A DNA stretch of 64,000 nt from Hyphomicrobium sp. (GTDB taxonomy: Bacteria > Pseudomonadota > Alphaproteobacteria > Rhizobiales > Hyphomicrobiaceae): NCBI GenBank assembly GCA_013141015.1, contig JABFRT010000007.1, positions 10,992 through 74,991 of the forward strand. Direction: 5' to 3'. Shown here piece by piece: positions 10,077-20,137 of the stretch. The notes beneath the pieces are model-generated. The model was given only the letters and a program-made list of their open reading frames with translations, did no database searches and was not told the origin of the DNA. Every line of letters begins with the position of its first letter. Position 1 is the stretch's first letter. A program made the position numbers and the translations under genes.

Positions 10077-11615
10077 TTAGATTTCGCGGCGCAAAAAACG
10101 CCGGTAGACCCAGCGAAACGGAGCGGTCACGGTCTCCCAGGTTTGAACCGCCAGCTGCCACATCAGGGCGGGGAAGCCGACGACCGGTAAAAACACCAGC
10201 AAAAACGTGGCTTCCCGCGGCGTTCTATTCAGCCAAGCGCGTATGCGGCCGGCGGGCCCCGGTCCGTCCGCCGGTCGCCCCCCGCCGCTCGGCCAAATTC
10301 TGGACCACCAGCCCCGCGCCGTGCCCCAACTGAACACCCCCGAGATGATTCCGACGAGATATGGAATTTGCACATAGGTTGGAATGCCGGGAATGAGCTG
10401 GGCGTTAGCTTCCCGTTGGGAGCTTTCGTCCCGGCCGTGCATTTCGACGGCTTTGGTGACGATTTCTCCGGTCAGGTGGCTGACCGTCTCTTCCAACAGG
10501 CTTGACGCTTCGCCAGCCAGCCCCGCGCCCGTTTCAGCCGGTGATGCAGCGAGTTGCACACGGCTCGATCCTTCGCGCGATGCGGTAACCTGAAAGCCGC
10601 CGCGCCGCGCGCCCAGCGCCTCAATAAAATCTCCGAAGTTTGCGGCTTTCGCTGCATCCTTCAAACCGCTGACCTCAATCGATTGCCACAACCAGTTGCG
10701 CCCGCCGGGCTGGCGCGCCGCATCGGTGTGCAGGATCACCAGATTGACGTCGTTCTGGCTCGCCGCACTGACAAGCTCATCAAGATCGCGGCTGACTTCG
10801 CCGCCCTTGGATGGCGTAAAATAGATTTTGCCATTCTCCACCCGCCCGGCCACCAGCGCAGTCTGGCCGCGGATCGAGCGGAAGGCCGCCGCCAGATGCA
10901 CCGGATCCAGCTCATCGACCTGCGGCAATTTGCTGGCGCCATCCAGCTTCGGCGCGGACGGCAAGCGATTGGACGCGCCCGGCTGCAAGGAAATCGTGCG
11001 AATGTTGGCCTTGTTCAGCGAGCGGCCAAGATACGATACTGTCTCATCGAACATCGCCCGGTCAGCAAGCTCAACCACCACATTGGGCTTGATTTGGGCT
11101 TTAAGCGCCGCGCTGCTGCCGGATCCGCTGCGCGTGACCCCGTACGTTCCGCTGTCCGTCACCACGTGCAGGTTCGCATCTTTCGGCAACTGATCAAGCG
11201 CGGCACGGTTCTGGAACACGCTGTCTTCGGAAAGGTAGAGCGTCAGCTTGCTTTCGCCAGCTGCGATATCGGGCGACAGCGCCGGCAGCACGCGCTTCAT
11301 TTCATCGGCCGTGCCGGCCGTGAAAACCTGCCCCTCGCGATTGACGAATTGCCAGTGGCCTTCGGGTGTGGCGTGCGCCGCCAGCGCGCCCTTCGGTGCG
11401 CCTGCAAGCCCCTTGAGGTGACTTGCTGCCTTTCCAACCGCGCCCAAATGCGAGCCGGAATGGCTGGCCGCCTTGCCGCCCGCCTCGCCCGCTTCGCGCA
11501 GAATGCTCGTAAAAATGTTGGCGCGCGCCGGTGCGCTTGCAAGGAGTGCGCTCGCAATGGCTGCCGTCAGCACTGCAAGAACCGTTAAGCGGCGCATGTT
11601 TCTCTCCTTGATCAA
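10077..11615 (-). CDS. uncharacterised exported/membrane protein
   Basis: Long ORF with N-terminal signal sequence (alternative start MRRLTV... downstream), C-terminal hydrophobic segments; no family recognised. Confidence 0.7.
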   Translation of the reverse strand: MIKERNMRRLTVLAVLTAAIASALLASAPARANIFTSILREAGEAGGKAASHSGSHLGAVGKAASHLKGLAGAPKGALAAHATPEGHWQFVNREGQVFTAGTADEMKRVLPALSPDIAAGESKLTLYLSEDSVFQNRAALDQLPKDANLHVVTDSGTYGVTRSGSGSSAALKAQIKPNVVVELADRAMFDETVSYLGRSLNKANIRTISLQPGASNRLPSAPKLDGASKLPQVDELDPVHLAAAFRSIRGQTALVAGRVENGKIYFTPSKGGEVSRDLDELVSAASQNDVNLVILHTDAARQPGGRNWLWQSIEVSGLKDAAKAANFGDFIEALGARRGGFQVTASREGSSRVQLAASPAETGAGLAGEASSLLEETVSHLTGEIVTKAVEMHGRDESSQREANAQLIPGIPTYVQIPYLVGIISGVFSWGTARGWWSRIWPSGGGRPADGPGPAGRIRAWLNRTPREATFLLVFLPVVGFPALMWQLAVQTWETVTAPFRWVYRRFLRREI

Positions 11616-11679
11616 ATGGGCGCACTCAATGCGGCGCCCGATGTGACCGGATTATCCGCCGTGCACCCACCGCACGGCA

Positions 11680-12453
11680 TTATGTTGGTTTCGCGAATTC
11701 CGGTGGACGCTTTTCAAGGAATGCCTGGAACGCTTCGCGCGCTTCCGGTGATTTCAAGCGCCGCTCGAAGGCAATCGCCTCTTCGTCAACGCGCGCTGAG
11801 ATTTCAGCTGGTGATCCGCGCAACATTGCCCGGGCGATGGCCAGTGCTTCGGGCGGCTTGGCGGCAAGGCGCTTGGCCGCGCGCATTGCGGTCTTTTCCA
11901 GCTGATCGGCAGGCACAACCGCATTGACGAAACCGGCTTCGCGCGCCCGCTCGGCTGAGAACGTGTCGCCCATCACCAGCATTTCGAAACTGCGATGCGA
12001 GCCCATCATGCGCGGCATCAACAGGCTCGATCCGGCTTCGGGCACCAGCCCGAGATCAAGGAACGGCGTGGCAAACGTCGCGTCGGGTGTCGCGTAGACG
12101 AGATCGCAGTGAAACAGCAGCGTCGTGCCGATGCCAATAGCGATCCCTTCAACTGCAGCGATGACAGGCTTTTTGATCAGCGGCAACAGCCGGATGAAGC
12201 GCAGCACTTCATTGACGCCACCCGCTGCGCCCATTCCTGCGGCTAAAAAATCATTGATGTCGTTGCCGGCCGTGAACATGCCGCCCGAACCGGTCAGCAC
12301 GTGCGCCGCAATTGCCGCATCAGCGTCGCCCGCTTCAAGCGCGTCACACAGCGCCTTGTACATCGGCCGGGTCAACGCGTTCTTCTTATCGGGCCGCATC
12401 AAGCGAAGGACCTGCACGCCGCTGGCGCTGGTGGCGGTAACTTCGGCGCTCAT
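11680..12453 (-). CDS. enoyl-CoA hydratase/isomerase family protein
   Basis: crotonase motifs MFTAGNDINDFLA, VEGIAIGIGTTLLFHCDLVYA; 4-nt overlap with upstream acyl-CoA dehydrogenase. Confidence 0.9.
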   Translation of the reverse strand: MSAEVTATSASGVQVLRLMRPDKKNALTRPMYKALCDALEAGDADAAIAAHVLTGSGGMFTAGNDINDFLAAGMGAAGGVNEVLRFIRLLPLIKKPVIAAVEGIAIGIGTTLLFHCDLVYATPDATFATPFLDLGLVPEAGSSLLMPRMMGSHRSFEMLVMGDTFSAERAREAGFVNAVVPADQLEKTAMRAAKRLAAKPPEALAIARAMLRGSPAEISARVDEEAIAFERRLKSPEAREAFQAFLEKRPPEFAKPT

Positions 12454-14210
12454 GCGAACACTCCTTCGTTGGCTGCGATAGCGGCTGCGCCATGCATCGC
12501 CGTATCAGCAAGACCCTCAGCCGCCGTCAGGCAATTCTCGGCAAAGAAGCGCGCGGTGGTGACGGCATGCGGACTGGCATCCTCAGCAAGCGCGCCCTTG
12601 GCCAGATAGCTCGCCCCCGCGACCAACCCGAACAGCCGCAGATACGGTGTCGCGCCGGCGAGTGCCGCTTCGGGGTCGCTTTGCAACGCGCCGCCCATCC
12701 ACTTGCTGGCCGCCACTAACGCCATCAGCCCCTTCTGCAGCTTCGCGCCCATTTGGCCGAAGTCCGGCCGGTTCGACGCCTGCACCTTGCTGGCGATATC
12801 GCTTACGCTGGCGAGATAGGCTTTCATCACCGCGCCGCCTTCAAGTGGCAGCTTGCGCATCACAAGGTCAATCGCCTGAATGCCGTTGGTGCCTTCGTAA
12901 ATCGGCAGAATGCGGGCATCGCGCAGATATTGGGCGGCGCCCGTTTCTTCGACGAAGCCCATGCCGCCGTGCACTTGAATGCCGAGCGACGCAACCTCGC
13001 AGCCGATGTCGGTCGAGAAAGCCTTCGCGACTGGCGTCAGGAGCGCAGCCAGATTGCGCGCGGCCCGCGCCTGATCTTCATCCGCCGACAGCGCCGCCAC
13101 ATCCAACGCGCCAGCCGTTGCCAAGCAGATCATGCGAGACGCTTGCGTCATGGCTTTCATCGTCAACAACGTCCGCCGCACATCGGCATGGGCGATGATC
13201 GGGCTCATGCCGGGCACGGTGTTGCCCAAGGCTTTGCCTTGCGTGCGCTCTTTGGCAAAGGCGATGGCGCGTTGCGTGGCGCGTTCGGCAATCGCCACGC
13301 CCTGCATGCCGACCGCAAGGCGGGCCGAGTTCATCATCACGAACATATTCTGCAAGCCGCGGTTCTCTTCCCCGACCAGATACCCGGTCGCGCCGCCATT
13401 CTCGCCAAACTTCATCACGCACGTTGGGCTGGCCATAATGCCAAGCTTGTGCTCGATCCCGGCGCAGATCACGTCGTTGCGCGCGCCAACCGATCCATCG
13501 TCCTTCAACAGGAACTTCGGCACCAGGAACAGCGATATTCCGCGCGTGCCACCCGGCGCATCCGGCAGACGCGCCAGCACTAGGTGGATAATATTATCCG
13601 CCATATCGTGCTCGCCGCAGGTGATGAAGATTTTTGTGCCGGTTATGCGATAGCTGCCGTCAGCGTGGCGCTCGGCGCGCGTTTTGAGTTCCGATAAATC
13701 AGAGCCTGCATGCGGCTCTGTCAGGTTCATGGTGCCGGTCCATTCGCCCGACACCATTTTCGGCAAGTAGGTTGCTTTCAACGTGTCACTGCCGCCGGTC
13801 TCGATGGCGTGGATGGCGCCTTGGGTAAGCAGCGGGCAGAGCCCAAACGCCAGATTGGCCGAGTTCCAGATTTCACAGACCGATACCGACACGATTTCCG
13901 GCAAGCCCTGGCCGCCGAATTCTTCAGGGCACGGCAACGCGCTCCATCCGCCGGCGGTGAATTGCTTGTAGGCATCACGGAACCCGGCCGGCGTGGTCAC
14001 GTGGCCGCCGCTCCATTTGGCGCCCGTCCGGTCGCCGCTCCAGTTCAGCGGGGCCAGCACGTCGCCGGCAAACTTTCCGGCCTCATCCAGCACAGCCCGG
14101 ATCGTCTCGCCGTCCAGTCCAGGGTAAAGCCCGTTAGCCAAGCGGCTATCGAGATCAGCAACAGTCTTGAGAGCTGTGACGATGTCGTCTACTGGAGCGG
14201 AATAGGTCAT
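12450..14210 (-). CDS. acyl-CoA dehydrogenase, long (DmdC-like, ~586 aa) type
   Basis: GTMNLTEPHAGSDLSELKT, ITGTKIFITCGEHD, QVHGGMGFVEETGAAQYLRDARILPIYEGTNGIQA. Confidence 0.92.
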   Translation of the reverse strand: MTYSAPVDDIVTALKTVADLDSRLANGLYPGLDGETIRAVLDEAGKFAGDVLAPLNWSGDRTGAKWSGGHVTTPAGFRDAYKQFTAGGWSALPCPEEFGGQGLPEIVSVSVCEIWNSANLAFGLCPLLTQGAIHAIETGGSDTLKATYLPKMVSGEWTGTMNLTEPHAGSDLSELKTRAERHADGSYRITGTKIFITCGEHDMADNIIHLVLARLPDAPGGTRGISLFLVPKFLLKDDGSVGARNDVICAGIEHKLGIMASPTCVMKFGENGGATGYLVGEENRGLQNMFVMMNSARLAVGMQGVAIAERATQRAIAFAKERTQGKALGNTVPGMSPIIAHADVRRTLLTMKAMTQASRMICLATAGALDVAALSADEDQARAARNLAALLTPVAKAFSTDIGCEVASLGIQVHGGMGFVEETGAAQYLRDARILPIYEGTNGIQAIDLVMRKLPLEGGAVMKAYLASVSDIASKVQASNRPDFGQMGAKLQKGLMALVAASKWMGGALQSDPEAALAGATPYLRLFGLVAGASYLAKGALAEDASPHAVTTARFFAENCLTAAEGLADTAMHGAAAIAANEGVFA

Positions 14211-14253
14211 GGGCGGTCAGATGCTCGCTTCATTAGAGTTGGATCGCAAGACT

Positions 14254-15255
14254 ATGCCGAATACCGGCGATAGCAAACCACCCGGACCGCCAATGGGCAG
14301 CAATATTCACAGGCCGGGCCCTGAGACCTTGGCCGCGGCGGGCCAGCTGATCCGCGACGGGCAACTTGTGGCGTTTCCAACCGAGACTGTCTATGGGCTC
14401 GGCGCCGACGCCACCAACAGCATGGCCGTTGCCGGTATTTTCGCGGCCAAGGGCCGGCCGCGCTTCAATCCGCTGATCGTGCACGTGCCGGATCTGGCGG
14501 CGGCGCAAAAGCTGGGCGTATTTTCACCCATGGCCAAGCATCTCGCGGCCGCGTTCTGGCCGGGTCCCTTGACGCTGGTTGTGACGCGCGTTGCCGGTTC
14601 ACCAATCTCGGATCTTGTCTCGGCAGGCCTGCCGACGCTGGCACTGCGCGTGACCAGCAACCCCATCGCTCAGGCGCTGTTGCGGGCGGCGGACCGGCCG
14701 CTCGCCGCGCCGTCAGCCAATCGCTCGGGCCACGTCAGCGCCACACGCGCCGAACACGTTGCAGCCGATCTGGCGGACTCGGTTGCCATGATCCTCGACG
14801 ATGGCGCGACCACACACGGTCTTGAATCGGCAATTGTCGATGCGACCGGTGACACCATTGTTCTGCTGCGGCCCGGCGCCATCCCCATCGAAGCGCTCGA
14901 AAGCATCACCGGCACAACGATTGCGCGGGCGAAAGGTCATGCGTCTCAGCCAACGGCACCGGGCCAACTGGAAAGCCACTATGCGCCGCGCGCCGCGATC
15001 CGCCTCAATGCGGCAAGCGTTGAAATGGGTGAGGCTTTGCTGGCTTTCGGGCCGGCGCCGCTGGCCGCGACAGGACCGTCATTCAACCTCAGTCGACGTG
15101 GCGATCTGATCGAAGCGGCCATCAACCTGTTCAGCGCCTTGCGCACGCTGGACGCCTCCGGCGCCGCCGCCATCGCCGTCATGCCCATTCCGAATGAGGG
15201 TCTCGGCGAAGCGATCAACGACCGCTTAGCGCGCGCTGCCGCGCCACGCGCTTAA
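14254..15255 (+). CDS. L-threonylcarbamoyladenylate synthase (TsaC/Sua5, two-domain); start uncertain (ORF from 14209)
   Basis: VAFPTETVYGLGADATN, KGRPRFNPLIVH, RPLAAPSANRSGHVSAT, C-terminal Sua5 domain with SHYAPR. Confidence 0.92.
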   Translation: MPNTGDSKPPGPPMGSNIHRPGPETLAAAGQLIRDGQLVAFPTETVYGLGADATNSMAVAGIFAAKGRPRFNPLIVHVPDLAAAQKLGVFSPMAKHLAAAFWPGPLTLVVTRVAGSPISDLVSAGLPTLALRVTSNPIAQALLRAADRPLAAPSANRSGHVSATRAEHVAADLADSVAMILDDGATTHGLESAIVDATGDTIVLLRPGAIPIEALESITGTTIARAKGHASQPTAPGQLESHYAPRAAIRLNAASVEMGEALLAFGPAPLAATGPSFNLSRRGDLIEAAINLFSALRTLDASGAAAIAVMPIPNEGLGEAINDRLARAAAPRA

Positions 15256-15259
15256 GCGT

Positions 15260-15685
15260 TCAACGGCGTAATGCCGGATAGCGCTTGCCGATGCAGCGCG
15301 AGAATTTGCCGGTGCATTCCTCGCAGCTGAATTCGTTGCGCGGTCCGTGGCCAATCCGCGATATGCAGCGCCGCAGCATGGCAAGGCACGACACGCAAGC
15401 AACGCGGCGCGCGGCACAGAATTGCTGCGAATATCCCTTAGCGCCGCGCACAACCGCTGACCGGCACGATGCCACGGCCTGCGGCCGGCATATGCGCGCG
15501 AATTTTGAAGACGTGACGCCGCACTGATAGGGCGAGACCTGCGCGGCCTGGTGGAGGATTGGGGCGGACGGAGTTGAGCGCGAGATTTGCGGCGCAGCAC
15601 CAGCTGCACTCATCAACAGCGCAAAAACAAGCGGCGCGATCATCAACCGCAAGGCAACGCCATACGCGGTCAAAAATTCAGCCAT
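15260..15685 (-). CDS. small exported cysteine-rich protein, uncharacterised
   Basis: 141-aa ORF with hydrophobic N-terminus and ~10 Cys in the mature part. Confidence 0.5.
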   Translation of the reverse strand: MAEFLTAYGVALRLMIAPLVFALLMSAAGAAPQISRSTPSAPILHQAAQVSPYQCGVTSSKFARICRPQAVASCRSAVVRGAKGYSQQFCAARRVACVSCLAMLRRCISRIGHGPRNEFSCEECTGKFSRCIGKRYPALRR

Positions 15686-15731
15686 TGCAATCCGTCATTG
15701 GAAAAGGTGCCCCCGCACGACGCCCGCTGGC

Positions 15732-15956
15732 CTATTCCTGGCCAGCGATGTAGGCGCCAACCGTGATCATGCGGTAGACGACCGGGCCCAGCAGAGCATT
15801 CTCTGAAACGTAGGATTCAAACGTGCTGCTTAAAGCCTGCGTAACGGATGACGGGGACGGAACGAGCGCCCAAACCGCGCCATACATCAGCGCCGTTGTT
15901 AATCCGTTGACGATCAAATACCGGCGCAACATAGAACCCCCGACACACACGTTCAT
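15732..15956 (-). CDS. small uncharacterised membrane/exported protein (likely start MLRRYL...)
   Basis: Short ORF with hydrophobic helix LIVNGLTTALMYGAVWALV. Confidence 0.4.
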   Translation of the reverse strand: MNVCVGGSMLRRYLIVNGLTTALMYGAVWALVPSPSSVTQALSSTFESYVSENALLGPVVYRMITVGAYIAGQE

Positions 15957-16044
15957 ACTTTTTTAATCAAAGCACGACGCGTGCCAAGGCTCAAGCCTTT
16001 TGCGGGCACAATTGAAAAACTTGCGCTGTGTATGTGAGGCAGCG

Positions 16045-17217
16045 TTAAGCCAGCACGCTGGCCATCCGCCGGGCGGGCACCGCGTTAACCTTTGCAGGCC
16101 GCATCCGCGACCTCAAGCGCAACGCCGGGTGTTCGATGAAGATCCACGACAGCAAGGCCAGCGGCAACACAACCGCCGCCGCAAGAACTGCAATGATCAG
16201 CGGGTGAAGAGCGGGCGCGACGTCGAGCAGTGCCTGTTGAATGGGGCCTGCATAAATGTAAACGCCAAACGAAAGATCGACCCGGTTGCAGAACCCACGC
16301 AATGGCCCAAAAGAAAGACTCGCCGACCATACAATTGCGTAGCCGAGCAAGAGCGCCGTCGCCAACTCGCCAAAGCGCGTACCAAGTGCCGCGGCGAAAA
16401 TAGCAAACAGTGGAAGCAGCAGACCGCCGCGGATCACCAGCTGATCGCGGATTAGGTAGGCGAGCATACCTGTGCCAAAATACAGTGAGAAATAGCGGGC
16501 ATTGTCGGTGAAAGAATACGTCTCCGCGGGCTTTGGCTCCGTTGAAAAGACGGCGGCCAGATATGCGGCCAGCAGCCCAGCGGCAATCAGCCTGAAGCGC
16601 GGCTTGAACAGTCCTGCAAGCCCTGCTGCAGCAAGACCCGCATAGCACAGCACCTCATATTTCAAAGTCCAAAGCGATGTATTGACACTGCCGGCCACCG
16701 GCAAACCGGTGAATACGCCGGGCAGTGGCGCGTTGCCGGTGGAGAGCGACAGCGTCTTGATCAGATACGCCGGCAGTTCAGCACCGGTGAAATACTCAGC
16801 CAATGGCAGCAGCGAGACCACCGGCCCCAACACAAGCGCCGTCAGCAATACGCAAACGACGAGGCCCGGAAAAATCCGCAACATGCGCGCGGCCGCGAAA
16901 TCGATCAGCGACCGGCTGCGATCAAAGCTCTGAGCGACCAGGATGCCGCTCAAGATAAAGAACCCCTGCACCGCATGTTCACCAAGCGAATGGCCGGTCA
17001 GTGCGGTCAGCGGTTCGGCCTGATCCGTTCCAAACGCGTACAAGTAACTGTGCGAAATTAGGACGAGCAAGGCCATCAAAAGCCGCAGCACCCCAAAGCT
17101 ATTGTGCTCTGGCGCCATGATTTGCCCAAGTCGCGGGGCGATTGCGGGTGTGCGGGGGGCGGAATTCAACATCTCGGGCTCCAAAGGGCGCATAGCCCTC
17201 CGGAGACTGAGCATCAT
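16045..17217 (-). CDS. acyltransferase family 3 (OafA/YrhL-like) membrane protein
   Basis: NSFGVLRLLMALLVLISHSY, GEHAVQGFFILSGILVAQSFDRSRS, multiple TM helices. Confidence 0.88.
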   Translation of the reverse strand: MMLSLRRAMRPLEPEMLNSAPRTPAIAPRLGQIMAPEHNSFGVLRLLMALLVLISHSYLYAFGTDQAEPLTALTGHSLGEHAVQGFFILSGILVAQSFDRSRSLIDFAAARMLRIFPGLVVCVLLTALVLGPVVSLLPLAEYFTGAELPAYLIKTLSLSTGNAPLPGVFTGLPVAGSVNTSLWTLKYEVLCYAGLAAAGLAGLFKPRFRLIAAGLLAAYLAAVFSTEPKPAETYSFTDNARYFSLYFGTGMLAYLIRDQLVIRGGLLLPLFAIFAAALGTRFGELATALLLGYAIVWSASLSFGPLRGFCNRVDLSFGVYIYAGPIQQALLDVAPALHPLIIAVLAAAVVLPLALLSWIFIEHPALRLRSRMRPAKVNAVPARRMASVLA

Positions 17218-17252
17218 TTATGCCAACTCTGTCATTTGGGCCGCGCGCCCGC

Positions 17253-19124
17253 TCAAACCGGGCGTTGCAGCTTTAACCTTTGCCGCTCGGCTTCGATGGC
17301 TTCCGCCTGAGACGGCCAGCTGGTGCCGATCCAATCGTCTGTGCCAAACAGCCAATACCAGAACCGGTTACGGCGGTGATAGCGCTCGATCATCATGCGG
17401 TTCATCGTGTCCATATGCGTCGACAGCGCATTCAAGGTTTCGATGGGCCGCTCATTGTCGCGATCGAGATTGGCCAAGCGGTTGGCAATCGTCGCAACAT
17501 CACCAGCCGCATCCGTACGCCACTGATCGATGGAGCCTGCAAGCGTATGCTGGTTCTGATTGAGCTTCATCAGCGCATCATGAACTTCGCCGAGATCGTT
17601 GGCATAGGCCTGATGCTTGGCAACTGCGGTTTCGATTTCACCGGCAAGTGCGCGTTCAACGGCGCTCAAACGTTCGGCAAGCCGCTCAGCCGCGTCATTC
17701 GCTGCCGATTGCTGGCCACTGACTGCGTTGGTCAGCACATTGAGGCGCTCGACAACGGGCGCTGCAAAGTCCGGTGTTTTGCGCTCGAACCCGGAGATCA
17801 GCGTCTCCATCCGCCCGGTGCTGGCGGTGTTTGCCGCAAGCGCTCTGGCAATTTCGCCTTCCAGCGATTTCAACCGGTCGGCGACGGCGTTTTCATTTCT
17901 GTTGGCATCGCGCGATAGCATCGCTTCTTCGATTACATCGAGACGGTTCATCACCGGCGACATGTCGAACGAGCGGGCCAATCGTTCTAAAGCCTGGGTA
18001 GATACGCCCGTGTCGTTGCCGGATTGGCGCAGCGAGGTTTCAAGATCCTGCAGGCGGCCAGTCAATGCAGACCAACCCTGGCTCAACTCTTTCAGCCGCT
18101 GGTCCAGCGTGACTTCAAGATTGAGCAATTGATCGGCGAGGCCATCGTTGGACACAGGCGTGCGGGCTTCCGTCATGACCTGCTCCAGCATATCGATCCG
18201 TTCGTACAGCCCCGAGTGCGCGCGGCCCTGATCGTCGCGGTGTGCCTGCGTATCGCGCGACAAATCCTTGAGCAACCCGGAGACGGCTTGCCGTTCGTTG
18301 GCCAGATCGTTACTGAGCGCGCGAACCATCTGTTCCAGCGCTTCAATGCGGGTGTTCTGAATGTTGTCTGTTGCCGTTCCAGCGTACTCAGAGCGGAAGG
18401 TGCGCGGCGTTTCCGTGACGTAGCGCACTTGTTCGACGCGGACCGGTTCTGTGCGCACCGGTTCGGGCGCCGATACGCGCACATAGCGCTCGACCGGACG
18501 CTCCACTTGCGCATAACGCGGCACTTCGGTGGCGTATCGCGATAGCGGCGGGAACTGTTCGAGACTTTCGCGCTGTGTCACCCGCATCGTGTGGCGGGCC
18601 AGGAGTGCAAGACCTTGAACATCGGTGCGCTGCTCAAAGAGAACGTTGAGCACATCGTCGATTGTCGCCGGTCCGTTACGGCGGGCGGCGATTGAGGCCG
18701 CCAGCTGCAGAACGTCAGCCAATTCTTCCGAGCGGCGCGGCGTGCCTTTGCCGTTGGCAAGCCCCACCGGAATTTCGCTGGCGATGATCGTTGCACTTTC
18801 CCGGCGTAATGCCGCAACCCTTACACCGCGCGCTTCAAGCGCTTCGGCCGCGGCATCAATACGTGTCAACGCGTGCAGAAAATGTTCAAGCCGGACATCT
18901 CCTGCACGGTGGGCAAGCGCCACATCGTAGGCGTGGTTGGCACAGGCGAGCACGGTATCGTCGACCCAGATCGGGCCAGCGCGGGATGGCGTGCGCTGGC
19001 CGTTCTTGATCACGCCCGCGTCGGATGAGACCGCCAGGTCGGCCGGCGTTGCACTCCAGGTCTGCGGCGTCCGCAGATCAAGATCTTCACCCCTGTAACC
19101 CATAGCGCCTGCACTCCTCGTCAC
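17253..19124 (-). CDS. Clp-N-like domain protein with long coiled-coil region, no AAA+ module
   Basis: Residues ~50-180 resemble Clp R repeats (ANHAYDVALAHRAGDVRLEHFLHALTRI...ALEARGVRVAALRRE); remainder heptad-like; C-terminal basic/aromatic tail. Confidence 0.65.
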   Translation of the reverse strand: MTRSAGAMGYRGEDLDLRTPQTWSATPADLAVSSDAGVIKNGQRTPSRAGPIWVDDTVLACANHAYDVALAHRAGDVRLEHFLHALTRIDAAAEALEARGVRVAALRRESATIIASEIPVGLANGKGTPRRSEELADVLQLAASIAARRNGPATIDDVLNVLFEQRTDVQGLALLARHTMRVTQRESLEQFPPLSRYATEVPRYAQVERPVERYVRVSAPEPVRTEPVRVEQVRYVTETPRTFRSEYAGTATDNIQNTRIEALEQMVRALSNDLANERQAVSGLLKDLSRDTQAHRDDQGRAHSGLYERIDMLEQVMTEARTPVSNDGLADQLLNLEVTLDQRLKELSQGWSALTGRLQDLETSLRQSGNDTGVSTQALERLARSFDMSPVMNRLDVIEEAMLSRDANRNENAVADRLKSLEGEIARALAANTASTGRMETLISGFERKTPDFAAPVVERLNVLTNAVSGQQSAANDAAERLAERLSAVERALAGEIETAVAKHQAYANDLGEVHDALMKLNQNQHTLAGSIDQWRTDAAGDVATIANRLANLDRDNERPIETLNALSTHMDTMNRMMIERYHRRNRFWYWLFGTDDWIGTSWPSQAEAIEAERQRLKLQRPV

Positions 19125-19409
19125 GTCCGCCCGTCAAAGGGCTAGGTTGAATCTCACACGAACCCGCGCACCTAAAGCTCCGCTCAGGTTCGGATTTCAG
19201 GCCGTCGCAGCCACCGGTTTAGCGGCAGATCACGGCGGCCTCTTGACTTTCCAAGAATAACGTCAATTCCGGCTGGCCGCGAGTCGTCCGGCCCATCAGG
19301 GATGCGATCTTGGTCAACGCACAACGCTACGCCCGCAACGGACAGGCGAAAGACAGGCCGCGGCGAATCAGTCAGCGCGGCGCTCTATTCCGGCGATACG
19401 CCCAAGCCG

Positions 19410-20090
19410 TTAAGGAAGTGTCGATGGGGCGGGTTCGACCAATTCGGGGCCCTCCGCCCGCGGATTGTTGAGCTTTGGATTGACCGCCAGGGTGGTAATT
19501 TCACCGTCCGGCAGGGGCTTAAGCAGGTCGCCGATGTGATCGGCGGTGCCCGGGCGGCAATCGAGCCAGCGGTCATAGTCGGGTGGGTTGAGGATCACCG
19601 GCATCCGGTCGTGAATGGCGGCCATATCGTGATTGGCGGCGGTCGTCAGGATCGCCATTGTCTCGAGTTCGCTGCCGTCGGCGCCGAGCCAATGCTCCCA
19701 CAAACCCGCCAGAGCGAACGGCGTGCCGCGCTTGAGGCGGATAAGATGTGGCTGTTTGGCGCCTGGCCGGCCGGTCCACTCATAGAACCCGTCCGTCGGC
19801 ACAATGCAGCGGCGATGGCGGATTGCCCCACGGAATGATGGCTTTTCCGCCACCGTCTCGGACCGCGCATTGATCAGCGTTGCAAATTCGCGCGGGTCCT
19901 TGACCCACGGCGGGATCAGCCCCCAGCGTACCAGCACCAACTCGCGGGCGTGGCGCAGGCTGTGGCGGACGATCAAAGCCGGGTCGGTCGGGGCAATATT
20001 GTAGCGCGGCGGGAAATCCTCTGCCCCCTCGCATTGAAACATCTTGCGCACGGCTTGCGGAGGTGATGTCAGACTATAGCGCGAGCACAT
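19410..20090 (-). CDS. SOS response-associated peptidase (HMCES/YedK family)
   Basis: Start at MCSRYSL gives catalytic Cys2, preceded by GGAGG 5 nt from ATG; NARSETVAEKPSFR, RRCIVPTDGFYEW, HDRMPVIL. Confidence 0.95.
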   Translation of the reverse strand: MCSRYSLTSPPQAVRKMFQCEGAEDFPPRYNIAPTDPALIVRHSLRHARELVLVRWGLIPPWVKDPREFATLINARSETVAEKPSFRGAIRHRRCIVPTDGFYEWTGRPGAKQPHLIRLKRGTPFALAGLWEHWLGADGSELETMAILTTAANHDMAAIHDRMPVILNPPDYDRWLDCRPGTADHIGDLLKPLPDGEITTLAVNPKLNNPRAEGPELVEPAPSTLP

Positions 20091-20137
20091 TGGCACCTCC
20101 GTGAGTGAGAATTCATAGGACCATACCGTGAGCCGCC

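Noticed and set aside
10554-11588. 344-aa plus-strand ORF
   Set aside because: Antisense to 10077-11615; the minus frame has signal peptide and coherent composition
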